Below are positions 35,301 to 45,990 of a stretch of 64,000 nucleotides of DNA, piece after piece. This stretch comes from Takakia lepidozioides. Taxonomy: Eukaryota > Streptophyta > Takakiopsida > Takakiales > Takakiaceae. A program made the position numbers and the translations under genes. The stretch lies in contig CM060732.1 in the NCBI GenBank assembly GCA_030704615.1, positions 40,715,053 to 40,779,052 on the forward strand, in the 5' to 3' direction. Within the stretch, counting starts at the first letter, position 1; the number at the start of each line of letters is the position of its first letter. The notes beneath the pieces are model-generated. The model was not told the origin of the DNA, did no database searches, and saw only the letters and a program-made list of their open reading frames with translations.

Positions 35301-38300
35301 ATTCAACTGTTTATTCTCGGATACCCAATCTCTCACAGGTCTTCCATTATGAGGATCAGAAATGCTTTGCAGCTTACCACTTGAAGCATTGACTCTTTGG
35401 CAATCCCTTGAGCTTTAGTTGCTTTTGGGCTGTTTTTGTCCCCTCTCTCTTTCTTGTTTCTTGTTTTCTCTTGTCCCATAAGCTCTTTGAACTTCCTGCA
35501 GACGTTATAAAATACCTTTTCATTTCATTTCTGTCTCTCATTGGGCAACATTTGGTGTAGTCTGCTGTGGGTTTCTTCTTATTCTACTTCATCCCATGGC
35601 ACTGGGGGATCTCATCCTCTCTCAGAGTGTGCTACAACTAACATCAAGTGTTTTGAATGCAATCTACCATTCCTCGTTGAATCCTGTTCTGTCCCATGTT
35701 CCCTCCACCATAACACTCCATATACATATGTGCTGGAATTTTATGACCATACTTCCAGTTTCTTAAATTGTGTTATGACTGAAAAGTCTTTGTCCCTTTT
35801 ACTCCCTGTTCTCCAGATTACAGTTGCATGTGCACTGGCTGCCTACAAGTTGAATAGGCCTGTGCGGTTCTCACTCGACCGGAACACAGACATGATTTTG
35901 ATTGGCGGACGCAGCCCTACAAAAACCACCTTTACTGTGGGATTCACGGCAGATGGGAAAGTTACAGCCCTCAAAGCTCATGTTTTGATTGAGGCAGGTT
36001 GGTCTCCAGATATAAGTATTCTAATACCTGGCAGTATTTCGGGTGCCATAAAGAAGTACAACTGGGGGGCCTCGGATGTCACTATCCAAGTGTGTAAAAC
36101 TAATTCAATCCCCAAGACGTCCATGCGAGCACCTGGTGATGTCCAGGGGTCCTTCATCGCAGATGCAATAATTGAGCATGTGGCAGCAGCGCTGGGCATG
36201 GATGCACATAAAGTGCGGGAGAAAAACTTTCATGATGCTTCAAGTATTGAAAAGTTCTGTGGGGCTGACAAAGTAGGCGGTGCCGAAGGCTACACTTTAG
36301 CCCTGATGTGGGAGAAGCTCAAGGCTTCTGCCAACTGGGAATTCAAAGAGAAAGAAGTGCAGGCCTTCAACTCTCACTCAAAATGGGCTAAGCGTGGCCT
36401 GGCTATGATCCCATGCATCTATGCACTGGGTGCGAGTCCCTCTGTCGCGACAGTAAGCATTTTCCAGGATGGCTCCATTGTAGCAGAGGTGGGGGGAGTG
36501 GAAATGGGGCAAGGGCTCTACACGAAAGTGAAACAGACAATAGCCTTTGGTCTCAGTAAACTATGGCCACAGGTGAGATTGCACCCCAGAAACCATGAGC
36601 GCAACTTACTGGATTTTTTGAGTAGAATTGCCCATGCAGAATTAGCATGTCCCCCATTTTCCGACGTGGTGACAGTGTCTTCCACGACGTGATTTGTGTT
36701 CCCTATATGGGGATCAATGAATGAATGAGGAAGGTATCAAGTGTTTCTAATTTAGAACATGGACACTGCACTGCAAAAGGGAAACATAAGACTAGGAAGC
36801 ATACTTTGTGTAGACAGCAAGATTTCGCCAAAGACTTACAGTGCATTCACTGATCACCTGCTGAGGGCTCTGGAGCCTCTGATCTACGGCATTTTGCATC
36901 TTTGCATCATGTTGTTATGAAAATGACATGAGCTTGTGGCCTGCTGTTTTTTTTACTTGTGTGATTCCTATGTGCTCCGATAAGCACAAATGTTTGTCAC
37001 CGGTATACAGCGACAATCTTTTGCCAGTGTACCATCCTATCATTGTGATTGATTAGCTGATTCTCCTGTTTGACACTGGTGCGTCACACCATTTTGACTG
37101 AACTCAGAATAGTGTTCTTCCTTCAGAGCGCTTTTTCCGGCTTGCTGATTGAATTTGATATGCTGCACTAAGGGCACTGTGTATACATGTCGATGCAGGG
37201 TAGAGGTGTTGACATGTCAAAGGTCCGCATTGTCCAAGCAGATTCCATCAGTCTTCCACATGGTGGCATTACTGGTGGTAGCACCAAATCAGAGGGTAGC
37301 TGCGCAGCTGTGCTGGAAGCGTGTGCTGTCCTGGTGGAAAGGTTGTTACCCATCAAGCAGAATCTTGAGAAAGACCTTCCCAGCTACTCCCTTCCTTGGG
37401 AGGCCCTGGCTGGCGCGGTATTTTCGTCTTCTATTTCCTGTTCAGTTTGCCAAGAATAAACAAAGAATTGAGGATCAATCTGCATAGCTAAAACACATAG
37501 ACTTTTAATCTCACCATACCTTTCAACTTTACCCCAAACAGCAAGTATGAACTTTGGCTCAACTACTTGGGCCACATGCGTCATTTGCTGAGTGCTTGTA
37601 TAGGAGTATATGTCGGAACTGAGGGCCTTTACTGTTGTACATTTTCATACAGGTTTGTAGTTTCAAAACTCACTCTTTTGTTTCACTGGGGGAACTCCTA
37701 CATGCAGGGAAAGTTCATGACGGACTTGACAGCCCATGTGCGCTGGAGTCCAACACAAATGCAATATCTCAACTATGGGGTATGCCTTAGTCAGGTGAGT
37801 GACACAAACATATTTTTTGTCGCCACAATGTAGCTGTCTGCCAAAGCGTGCAGGGACAGACATCAGACCAAGGACCATACTGGACAGAAGAGGGAGGTGT
37901 CTGCTTCAAATGCCTGGGGTCAAGGTCAGCTAATGTATCTGAGCGCAAAATAAGGAATCTGCACTGCGGTAAGGATAGAGCAAATTGAGATTTGGTACTT
38001 GGCATGGAAACCTCAGCATTACCCTTATGTTTGGCAGGTGGAGATAAATGTGTTGACGGGTGAGACCAGAACTCTGTCGACAGATTTAATATATGATTGT
38101 GGAAAGAGCTTGAACCCAGCTGTTGATCTTGGCCAGGTTAGTCTCCCACACCCATCTGTTTTATTGCTCTCATGCATATGTGTTCATAGCTACACGTATG
38201 AGGCTGTTGGGTAGACTATTCCTGCTGACTTCTCTCTTGACTTACTATGGACGTTTATAGAGTGTCTTTCTATCTTCGTCTGCTCTTCAAAGCATTGCTA

Positions 38301-39302
38301 GACTGGTTCCACAAAACTCCAGTCGAATTAGTACAACCCTTTTGCAGGTGTAACCTGTACTTAAGTCTACAATCTCTATCCGTTTCCGTTTCTCGTTGTC
38401 TTTAAATCGGTGTTCTCAAAAGTTGGCTTCCATGAATCATGTGATCCGGTTGCTAGTAGTAAGAACACCGAAGAATCCACTTTCATTTGTTGGTGGGGAA
38501 AATCTCCCCAATCGACTCTAGTTTACATTAAACTGAACATACCCCGAGCATGCTTGGGTGGTGCTGATTGAGGTCTTAGGGACTTACCAAGTTACTAGTC
38601 CTCAAGCGGCGCAGGAAGTTGTGAGAGCATCTATTACACTAGGTTTGTGACATGCAGCGATTTAGCTCGGAACCAATGCTTTTATGCAGGTAGAGGGCGC
38701 ATTTGTACAAGGCATGGGTTTCTTCTTGACAGAGGAAATTGTGAGGGACAACAAGGGGAAGCTTGTATCAGATGGGACGTGGACCTACAAGGTCCCAAGT
38801 ATGGATGTCATCCCACACAACTTCAATGTGGAGCTCTACAACAGCCCTGCCCACAAAGACCGCGTCCTTTCCTCTAAAGGTAATTCAGTGTGTAAATCAG
38901 AAGGATGTTGGTCCTTGCTTTGTACACAGAATTGCATTTGAACATGGTTTAGTCACTGTACATATTCGTACGGGCAAGTTCCTGTTTCCAAGAGTGTTCT
39001 CTAGGCTGGTTGTAGCTGCAATCATTTGGCATCTCACATAATCAATGGCTATTGCAGCGTCCGGTGAGCCACCACTGCTGTTGGCAGGATCGATCCTTAG
39101 CGCAATCCGGTATGCCATTCAAGCTGCACGAAGAGAGTTTCCTTCAGCAACAAGAAATCCTGGAGCAAATGGAAGCTTGACAAAAGGGGCTGATATTTTC
39201 CGACTCGACCCTCCTGCAACAATCGACAAGGTCAAGACCTTATGTGGCCTAGACATTGTAGAGCAGTATCTGGCATCCTTGGTTGAAATGGAGCACAAAT
39301 GA
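29395..39302 (+). CDS. AO: Aldehyde oxidase, 13 exons, apparently intact
   Basis: Exons: 29,395-29,554; 29,992-30,815; 31,084-32,004; 32,644-32,740; 32,897-33,156; 33,527-33,742; 34,600-34,818; 35,817-36,572; 37,199-37,417; 37,708-37,794; 38,038-38,136; 38,690-38,879; 39,058-39,302. They join in phase with GT-AG introns into 1,430 codons plus TGA. Domain order is standard: 2Fe-2S ([29 protein letters not shown]), FAD ([23 protein letters not shown]), then molybdopterin-binding ([33 protein letters not shown] with the catalytic Glu; GSTKSEG). GGAFGGKAF and RAPGDVQG mark aldehyde oxidase; xanthine dehydrogenase has GGGFGGKETR and RGFGGPQG. Family members act in the cytosol on aldehydes, including abscisic-aldehyde in some seed plants; the substrate here is unknown. 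Exon 3 to exon 4 is the least certain join: a short extra exon near 32,080-32,210 cannot be excluded. Confidence 0.92.
32280..32347 (+). repeat. ~70-bp mobile repeat, copy 3, in AO intron 3
   Basis: This 68-bp segment is flanked by a perfect 17-bp direct repeat, TCTTTGCTAGTTGGAGA, at 32,263-32,279 and 32,348-32,364. Its left part is TTTCCGCTCAAACTGGGCG and its right end TTATGAGTACAT, as in copies 1 and 2. A further diverged relative (ATGGCCACAAGG-GCAGCAAG) may lie at 32,555-32,618 in the same intron. Confidence 0.85.
34041..34072 (+). mobile_element. Minimal LINE 3'-tail insertion, ~32 bp
   Basis: GCGGACGTTATGAAGTACC followed by CATTTCATTT is exactly the last part of the LINE 3'-end family. 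It sits between short TCTCTCTTGC direct repeats and is absent from intron 6 of the left copy. It appears to be an extremely 5'-truncated insertion. Confidence 0.65.
34105..34440 (+). mobile_element. LINE 3'-end insertion in AO intron 6 with ~30-bp target duplication
   Basis: The flanks are near-identical copies of CTTGCTCAACACACACACGC followed by ACATTAC, ending at 34,104 and 34,473. The left pseudogene has that sequence once and no insert, giving the empty site. The insert translates to C-x2-C, then [20 protein letters not shown], the C-terminal zinc-knuckle-like end of LINE ORF2, and finishes GACGTTATAAAGCACC plus a CATTT tail. Confidence 0.87.
34960..35535 (+). mobile_element. LINE 3'-end fragment in AO intron 7
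   Basis: This is the counterpart of 21,690-22,130 in the pseudogene and so predates the duplication. It ends CCCATAAGCTCTTTGAACTT, GACGTTATAAAATACC and a CATTTCATTT tail, the hallmark of the family. Confidence 0.75.
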
Positions 39303-39312
39303 GATGAAGCAT

Positions 39313-39720
39313 GTCAGATTCAAATATTAAGGCAAGAAGCAAATACTGCAAAGAACAAGAGAGGTAAGAGAGGTAAGTTAGTTAGTCTTCTGCTTACAAG
39401 ACACGCCCAACTGAGCGAAGAATACGATGTCAGTCCGGTATTGCGCAGCGGGACTCGGCTCGGGCACGTAAAAGGAAAACCCATTATACCCTATCTCTAA
39501 ATTTTGTATGTGAGGTGACGCACAGTGGTGCAATGTGCGAACTTTTAAGTTGTTTGTTAATATGAGATTGTTGACTGATTGTAAAATTGGGTATGTTATC
39601 TGATATTGTCCCCCCTTAACCCAAGTGACAACCACATAGGGGCAGGCGTGGGAACGCTGGCGCACTTCACAGCTTCACATCAAGCTGCTACCATGCACCA
39701 CTGATCAAACCCACCCACCA
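39313..39720. other. AO 3' flank, no gene seen
   Basis: This is presumably AO 3' UTR at first, then unassigned sequence. Base composition switches to strong A+C richness on the plus strand near 39,700. Confidence 0.35.
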
Positions 39721-39754
39721 ACCCCAATCACATTGCTTTCCATCTCAATATGAT

Positions 39755-40085
39755 TTCCATGCAATGCCTCTTGTTTACCTTTGTCTTGAATCTGCACTAT
39801 GTTTCAGTTGATGACATACTAACCCCAATCGATATCAGCACTCATTACAATAGCACATATTACTCCCCCTTGCAGGATCAAAAAAAATCCCCTCAATCTC
39901 TTGAAAGCATCCACCAAGGCTACCACTCCAGATCTTTAGTGCAATGCCTCTTGTTTACCTTTGTCTTGAATCTGCACTATGTTTCAGTTGATGACATATT
40001 AACAACCAATCAATATCAGCGCTCATTACAATAGCACATATTACTCCCCCTTGCAGAATCAAAAAATTCCCCTCAATCTCATGGA
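39755..40085 (+). repeat. Tandem duplication, ~183-bp period
   Basis: The segment from GCAATGCCTCTTGTTTACC through ATTACTCCCCCTTGCAG is present at about 39,757 and again at about 39,941, followed each time by ATCAAAAAA-TCCCCTCAATCTC. The two copies are nearly identical, so this is recent. Confidence 0.85.
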
Positions 40086-40314
40086 ACCCCAATGCTGGAT
40101 ACCTTGTTACTGGCCCACCTCTTCTAATATGGATTTGCCGTCTTACCCCCCCAATGCTCTGCATAATCGCAATAACTGCACATCCATGAACAACTATACG
40201 CCACCCATTACCATTACCTAGAACAATCAATATACCCCCTGGAACCCCATTTGATGGCCCCCTTACACAACCCTCAGAACAGCACATACCTTAACAAAGA
40301 CTGCTCCATCCTCT

Positions 40315-41247
40315 ATGCCAATAACTACTACAAAAACAGCCGCACACCTATATACTACACAATTAAGACAGACTGAATGCCAAATACAAAATACCACTGT
40401 TCATACCCCTAGGGCCCCCAAGCAGACTACAAATACTGTCAAGCGGTTATTACCACATGAAGGTAGCTCTCTGTCTATAACTGAGAAAACACCCCCTCCC
40501 AAGCAACTGCCCTACAACGACACACAAGATACAGTTACACTTGCTGTTAAAAGTTGCGCCCAAATCACCCCCACCACAGCAGTAAACCCATATAAATATG
40601 CTACAAAAACAACTGCATGCCTATATAGTTGGCAGACATTGTTTACAGATACAGCATTGGCGCACCTGAGGCGTGACTCCACGTCTAGCAATACATCTAA
40701 AATTCACAACACACAAACAAAAAATATTTACCCGTCACAATGTATCATTCAAAAGATCCTTGCTTCAATTACAAGAAGGTCTCATGCTGCCAATAAATTA
40801 TATTCCCAACACATTGCACAGCACGACCTCCAGCTGTGTATCATTAAATTGCTTACACCATCCCACTGTCCCCCTCTATACCATGTTCAGAGTCAAGACC
40901 CCAAGCAAGGCCCGCTCCACATAGTCACATTTAACAAAGCCTCTGCCAACATAGAACCAAAAAACAGAGCAGGAACCAATCAATTATGCTTACCAAACCC
41001 ATGTCCACAAAACACCTCCGTCGATAATATCCCTCAAAACCCCATGCAGCCTACAGATACTATCACACAGCTCTTGCCGGACACGGATAGCTCTCTGTGT
41101 GTAACTGATGCAACACCCCCTCTCGCTCAACTGCCTTGCTACACCATGCAAGATTCATCATTTGTTATTAAAAGCTACATCCACATCGATTGGCAGCTAC
41201 TGTATGCAGATACAGCATTGATGCACCTGCGGCCTGATGCCACATGA
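40315..41247 (+). CDS. Unrecognised ORF with internal repeats, in A+C-rich block
   Basis: This 310-codon open frame is rich in T, P, Q, N and K codons. It contains two related segments about 624 bp apart, starting at about 40,447 and 41,071. Each reads LLP-x3-SSL-x2-T-x2-TPP-x2-QLP, later QD and KS, then a W-Q-x-L-x2-DTAL-x-HLR-x-D motif. A QCxIQKI-x2-SIT motif after the first segment reappears out of this frame near 41,487. The repeated protein-level pattern suggests real coding history. No known domain was recognised. It may be ORF1 of the retroelement or a tandem repeat that happens to be open. Confidence 0.4.
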   Translation: MPITTTKTAAHLYTTQLRQTECQIQNTTVHTPRAPKQTTNTVKRLLPHEGSSLSITEKTPPPKQLPYNDTQDTVTLAVKSCAQITPTTAVNPYKYATKTTACLYSWQTLFTDTALAHLRRDSTSSNTSKIHNTQTKNIYPSQCIIQKILASITRRSHAANKLYSQHIAQHDLQLCIIKLLTPSHCPPLYHVQSQDPKQGPLHIVTFNKASANIEPKNRAGTNQLCLPNPCPQNTSVDNIPQNPMQPTDTITQLLPDTDSSLCVTDATPPLAQLPCYTMQDSSFVIKSYIHIDWQLLYADTALMHLRPDAT

Positions 41248-42581
41248 AGCAATATATTTAGAACTCATAAAACAGGAACGAACCGTACTGATTCCTTCCT
41301 AGTAACCATACACATGCAAACTATTTACAGCCTAATGTAGGTTGAGGCAGACTGAATGCCAATTACAAACGCCTGGCTGCACCATGGTACCAAAAAATCG
41401 GATACAACGTATGCTGCTTCATGATTACAGCCCTGGCCCCCCTTACCGCCATCAAAACTCAGCCATATGCACTCTACCGCCACAGTGCCCCATTCAAAAG
41501 ATTCGAGTCTCAATTACAATATGGTCTCACATCACCAATAAATACTATCAAGGCATTGCAAACTGCTCCAACCAAACAGCGCTCCACACAACTCACAGAT
41601 CATGCAATATCCCTCACCTCTGGCTACCACAAATGACAAATCTCAAATCCCTAATTCACTAATGCCTCCAAATTGGACTGCAACAGGAAACAATTACCCT
41701 GGCAACCTGGCAAAATAGCCCCATCCACACTACCAGACCAGACGCTCTCTTACCCCCGCATTCCACCCCTGCTCCTACCTGCAACCCACTCACACATACT
41801 TGGACAGAGACTAGATCAACCAGATACACATAGACAGACCCCTTACTTCTGCACTACACACTGGATCCTACCAAAACCCATTAAAAAACCCTGCTAATTC
41901 CACGCATAATGCAGGCAGAAAGCTCACATAAAAAGAAGCTGCCATTTGCAGGACCTCCAAACGTCGACCTTGGCACCCCCTGCCACACTCAAAATTCACT
42001 CGTAACCACCCTGACAACCGCCCTGACAACGCTGAATATGATTAATTACTGCACCCTACACACACCACATATCTCAGGCGAACCCCTATGCATTTTAGTA
42101 GTACGTCAAAATTACATGCTCACCAGGAAAATGAAACAATAATCTACCTTATGCAAAAGTTCAAAGGCAGAATAACCATTCATCAAACTAACAGGTCTAA
42201 ATCCAACATTCTACATTACCCTCTACCCCGCAGAAAGCTCAAATGCAGGCTGCAGGACAAAGAACGCCATGTATCCAGGCCAGCTGACATTTGGTCTACA
42301 ACGGTTACCGAACATACTCTCCCAAGACCTAAAGATCACATGATGAGGACCCCTGCTAGGATGAGATTACAACAAATCGCTTGGCCGACGCAGGATATTG
42401 TTTGGCCGTTAAATTAACTACACATAGAGAGGACATAACACACAATCAACCTCTACATGTGCCCCAGTCATGGCGCCAGCCACTGGCCAACAAACTCGCA
42501 AAAGCAGATTTGCAGCATCGTTATTGCTCAAAACAATTTGCAGTCATCTTCATACTAAAGATCACACCATATTCGATAGAA

Positions 42582-42603
42582 CCCCCCCCCCCCCCCCCCC
42601 CAC
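42582..42603. repeat. Poly(C) run
   Basis: There are about 20 consecutive C residues, in keeping with the skewed A+C composition of this block. Assembly length here may be unreliable. Confidence 0.85.
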
Positions 42604-43025
42604 CCCCACCCAACTCACCTTGGCCCCCCATTACAGCTCCAACTTATAAATACAACTTAACCCTTACGTTCCCAAGCCCTTTTTTGACATTTTACCAATT
42701 TTGGGTACCCAGCTGCAGTAAATTGCCCCTAGAAACCTACCAAAAATCATCCAGACATTCTAGCCTTATAGCAATGGGCCTAGCTCATTTATGCATGACA
42801 TAGCAAAAATGAGCCGTCCACTGTGGAAATTGTGAGATTATAACGGTGGCCCAGACCTCAAATATCAGGTCCCAAAGAAAAAGTGAGAAAGAAATTAGTT
42901 TGACCAAATCAAAACCTAGCTTTATCCAATTTTGCTTGCCCCAAGACCCACCATTTCCAAATCAATAGTGGAGTGGCTATGACCCCACTAGATTTCATAT
43001 ATTTCACAACGTTGTACATGCAAAC

Positions 43026-44126
43026 GTGTATATACCAGTGTTGGGCGGGTATATGAATTACCCTGATATACCCGGGTATATCAGGGTAATTCATATATAT
43101 ATACCCTGGTGTGGCAAGTTTAGGTACCCCGATGTATACCCTTGTATAGGGTATATTTTTATGGTATACCCTTATATCAGGGTATATTTTTATCCTTATA
43201 TTTACCCTGCATCAAGACACTCAATATACCATACTTTTCTGAAGGGTATATGTTGAAATGAAGGGTATATCTAATCAGGGTATATAAGGGCCTTTATGTG
43301 CCTTCATAGGCTTTATGTGCTAGGTCTTTTCTCTTTTTGTTGTGTTGTTAGGGAGCCTTGAGCTATAAGAAAGCTCCAATCACAGCTAAAACAAATGCTG
43401 CATATATATCATTCCTAAAATGTCATATAACCCAAACAATACCTCTTCAGATCTCGCATATATATATATATATATAAAAGGAACATGACAGCCCATAATT
43501 TAGGTCCTTGATGGAGGGATTTTTTATTTTTTTATTTTAAAGGAAACCTGGGAGCATCAGCCCTTGAGGAGGGGGAAAGATTAACCCCCTTTCATTTATA
43601 GGCCATGAGACCTTTAGGACCGAGACATACGTCACGGACAATCCCACACACGGGGGCAGGGCAGCGGGTTCGACCCCCAACCACAAGAGCGACACATAGT
43701 GTGCACTTGCCAGCTGAGCTACCAGCCGATGTGTTTTTTTTTTAATCTCAAACCTCCTCCATCTTGCATTGGAGATTAACACCAAAATATTATGCAATAT
43801 CTTATCAATTTTGCCTTTTACCATAGATTGTTTTCTTTGTGTTTTGTACATATTGAAGAATATCATATATTTTTTAAAACCATTAAATTATATGAAATAG
43901 CTATCCATACCCGGAAACTATTCATACCCTCAGGGTATATTTTTGGCATATATATCCATACCCGGGGGTTATATAGAAATCTGAAAAGTTAATTTACCCA
44001 TACCCGGAGGGTAAATAATTTTTTGAGATTTCAAATTTATCCATACCCGGAGGGTAAATGATTTGACAAAAATAATTTACTTATACCCTAAGGGTATATT
44101 GAAATCAATATACCCGCACAACACTG
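43026..44126. mobile_element. hAT-like foldback/MITE, 1.1 kb, with 8-bp target duplication
   Basis: The terminal pair is CAGTGTTGGGCGGGTATAT at 43,036 and ATATACCCGCACAACACTG ending 44,126, with one mismatch. ATGCAAAC flanks at 43,018-43,025 and 44,127-44,134. The left copy is separated from CAGTGTTG by ten bases, GTGTATATAC, so the outer left end is odd. Both ends are dense in GGGTAT/ATACCC words that can pair. There is no transposase ORF. The central part (about 43,300-43,880) is unlike the ends and includes a SINE. Confidence 0.82.
43518..43735 (-). mobile_element. tRNA-derived SINE nested in the hAT-like element
   Basis: On the minus strand box A TAGCTCAGCTGG (43,721-43,710) is followed 32 nt later by box B GGGGTCGAACCC (43,677-43,666), the RNA polymerase III spacing of a tRNA. 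The tail at 43,518-43,540 is A-rich on that strand. Target duplications are unclear. Confidence 0.68.
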
Positions 44127-44159
44127 ATGCAAACCCAGGGACCTTCTAAGCTTATACTG

Positions 44160-45380
44160 CAACCACTTAGAAAAATAATCATATTAATAACACAAACTAC
44201 CATTCTGACACAAACTACACCAATTTCTGAAAAAACTTTAATCCAACTTAGTCTGACTCCTAGTACGACAAACTCTTTTTATCCCACCAACCAGTAATGG
44301 CTATGTATTCATACCTTTTATGCCCACTTCCACACTCAAGCAGCGCATTATTAAAACACAAAAAATTGGACAAGTTGCCACAAAACTAGTCTATATACTC
44401 TGGTATTCAAATAAATTAGAACCCTATGAAATCACCCGGAGCATGTCAATCACTAACCCCCAAATCAACACCCCATATAGACCCTCAAGCTGCAGTAATG
44501 ACACTGCAACCTTGATTAACATTCATATCAATTTGTCGACCATATATTGCTGTATACCCACTCCACAAATTAATCCGGACCTGCCTGTTGCTCATGGCAT
44601 AGTCGCACCACTCCCAATTACCCATCTACAAACGAAAATGCTCCTTGAGCCGTCTACCCATATTCCTTATCTCCTCCAGCACTTCGGATGTATCACTGCT
44701 ACATCTTTAATTTCTGATATCCCTCACTATTGCAGAATACATAAGGAAAATAATTCCAAATGGCAAAACAGGTCATATCCCAAACTCAACACATCTATAT
44801 TCAACTATTCACCACAAATACCGATAATACCCAAGGGTAGATTACATAATAAACCCTACATCTCCAATAAAGCAAACCATAAATTACAAAGATGGATGTA
44901 TACCTATAACAACAACCACTTAAATATACAGCTCATCCGATGTGGGGATATCCACCCCAATCCAGGACCCTCGAACACAAACCGCCATGTAAGACCTCCC
45001 ATACCAAATACAATACAGTACAATCAATTGTCCACCTTTTACCTAAGGCAGCCAAGACAAGATGTGTATGTACTTCTACCCTGCTACAACTACTCTTAAA
45101 CATGAATACAAACATCTTCAAGAAAATTTCAGCTTGTACCTCCCTAAACCTACTTACACCTTGAACCTAAATAACCCTGATGCACCCCCCTATGGTATAG
45201 CCACATCAGAATACCCACTCCTAGCCATCACTAGCTATAAGCTACGAAGTCACCCTATAGACCACGTGCTTTCTGTTTACATTATATGTATATCCCCAAA
45301 GCCAAAATTGTGTAATATCCCCCTTTCCGAACGCCTACAGACCCGCATGTTAGCTAGGGGAAGTCACTCGGCATGAATTC
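44160..45380 (+). mobile_element. A+C-rich block 2: ORF ending in a 2A-like NPGP motif
   Basis: An open frame from 44,320 to 45,099 carries IQLIRCGDIHPNPGP at about 44,926-44,970. The D-I-H-P-N-P-G-P core matches the 2A-type ribosome-skipping consensus D-[VI]-E-x-N-P-G-P except for H in place of E. The C-G-D-I-x-P-N-P-G-P phrase is typical of the N-terminus of the endonuclease/RT protein in several animal and protist non-LTR retrotransposons. Sequence after the motif shifts frame. Upstream residues are not recognised. Whether it still drives skipping cannot be told. Confidence 0.6.
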
Positions 45381-45990
45381 CAAACCATGTGCGATAAAAC
45401 ATAGGGTCCAACAAATTCTTAAAAACAAAAAAATTCTAAAAGATTTAATTTTAACAAAGGGTTGTGGTATTATGAAGATGATATTTATAAATTAAAAAAA
45501 TGGGTATTTTTTACCTTTGTGTTACAATTTTTTTTAAATATATGGGAAGAAGATAAAAATGGGGGGGGGGGGTTGTAGAGCTAGGATTCCCTTCACCATT
45601 ATGATTCCGCTGGGCGGATGAACGTAAATAGGCGACTATGGATAAAGTATGAGTGAATGGGTTTAACAACTTGTATGTGTTAGATAGTAACGATGCAGAC
45701 TCATTGAATGAGTTTGTTAGTGAACGACAGTAGGCCATATTGGCTTGAATAAAATTAATGTATTTGTTTGTTGTGCATGTGTTGCTAACCCCCCCCCCCC
45801 CCCCTTCAAAATTGAACTAGTAAATTTGGGTGCTAATAAAATAATCTAATTTTTTATAATTCAAAAAAGGGTGTCTACAAAAGATCTGTATTACAAAATT
45901 ATGTAATGCAAGGGTACCAAAAATAAATAAATAACCAAATAATACCCCCCAACTATATACCCTTTGTTCGCAGATGGTAACAAAGTTTTA
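45381..45990. other. AT-rich interruption with poly(G) and poly(C) runs
   Basis: The A+C skew stops abruptly and AT-rich sequence takes over for about 600 bp, with a G12 run near 45,561 and a C16 run near 45,789, before the skew resumes. An inserted element is likely, but no termini or ORF could be defined. Confidence 0.4.

Larger units (their letters stand above)
28858..39312 (+). repeat. Right copy of the segmental direct duplication
   Basis: This is the partner of 13,719-23,585, carrying the intact aldehyde oxidase gene. It lacks the LINE at the upstream site (AAACCATTTTTCACTAGGGCG is uninterrupted near 29,145-29,165) and has its own later retroposon insertions in intron 6. Confidence 0.88.
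39721..42720 (+). mobile_element. A+C-rich block 1, likely 5' part of a decayed non-LTR retrotransposon
   Basis: The plus strand is very poor in G for about 3 kb, sharply different from both flanks, and the same skew returns at 44,160-45,380 and 45,990-46,980. Between lie a hAT-like element and another insert. Plus-strand frames at 40,315-41,247, 41,342-41,662, 41,673-41,897 and 42,088-42,417 are open for up to 310 codons, helped by the low number of stop codons in such sequence. It is grouped with the 2A and endonuclease region to the right by composition and strand; this link is an inference. Confidence 0.5.

Noticed and set aside
29395-39302. Reading the duplicated gene as xanthine dehydrogenase
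   Set aside because: The fold and Fe-S motifs are shared, but GGAFGGKAF and RAPGDVQG are the aldehyde oxidase forms of motifs that read GGGFGGKETR and RGFGGPQG in xanthine dehydrogenase.
39755-40085. CRISPR-like or satellite array
   Set aside because: Only two long, nearly identical units with no spacer pattern; a simple tandem duplication in a plant genome.
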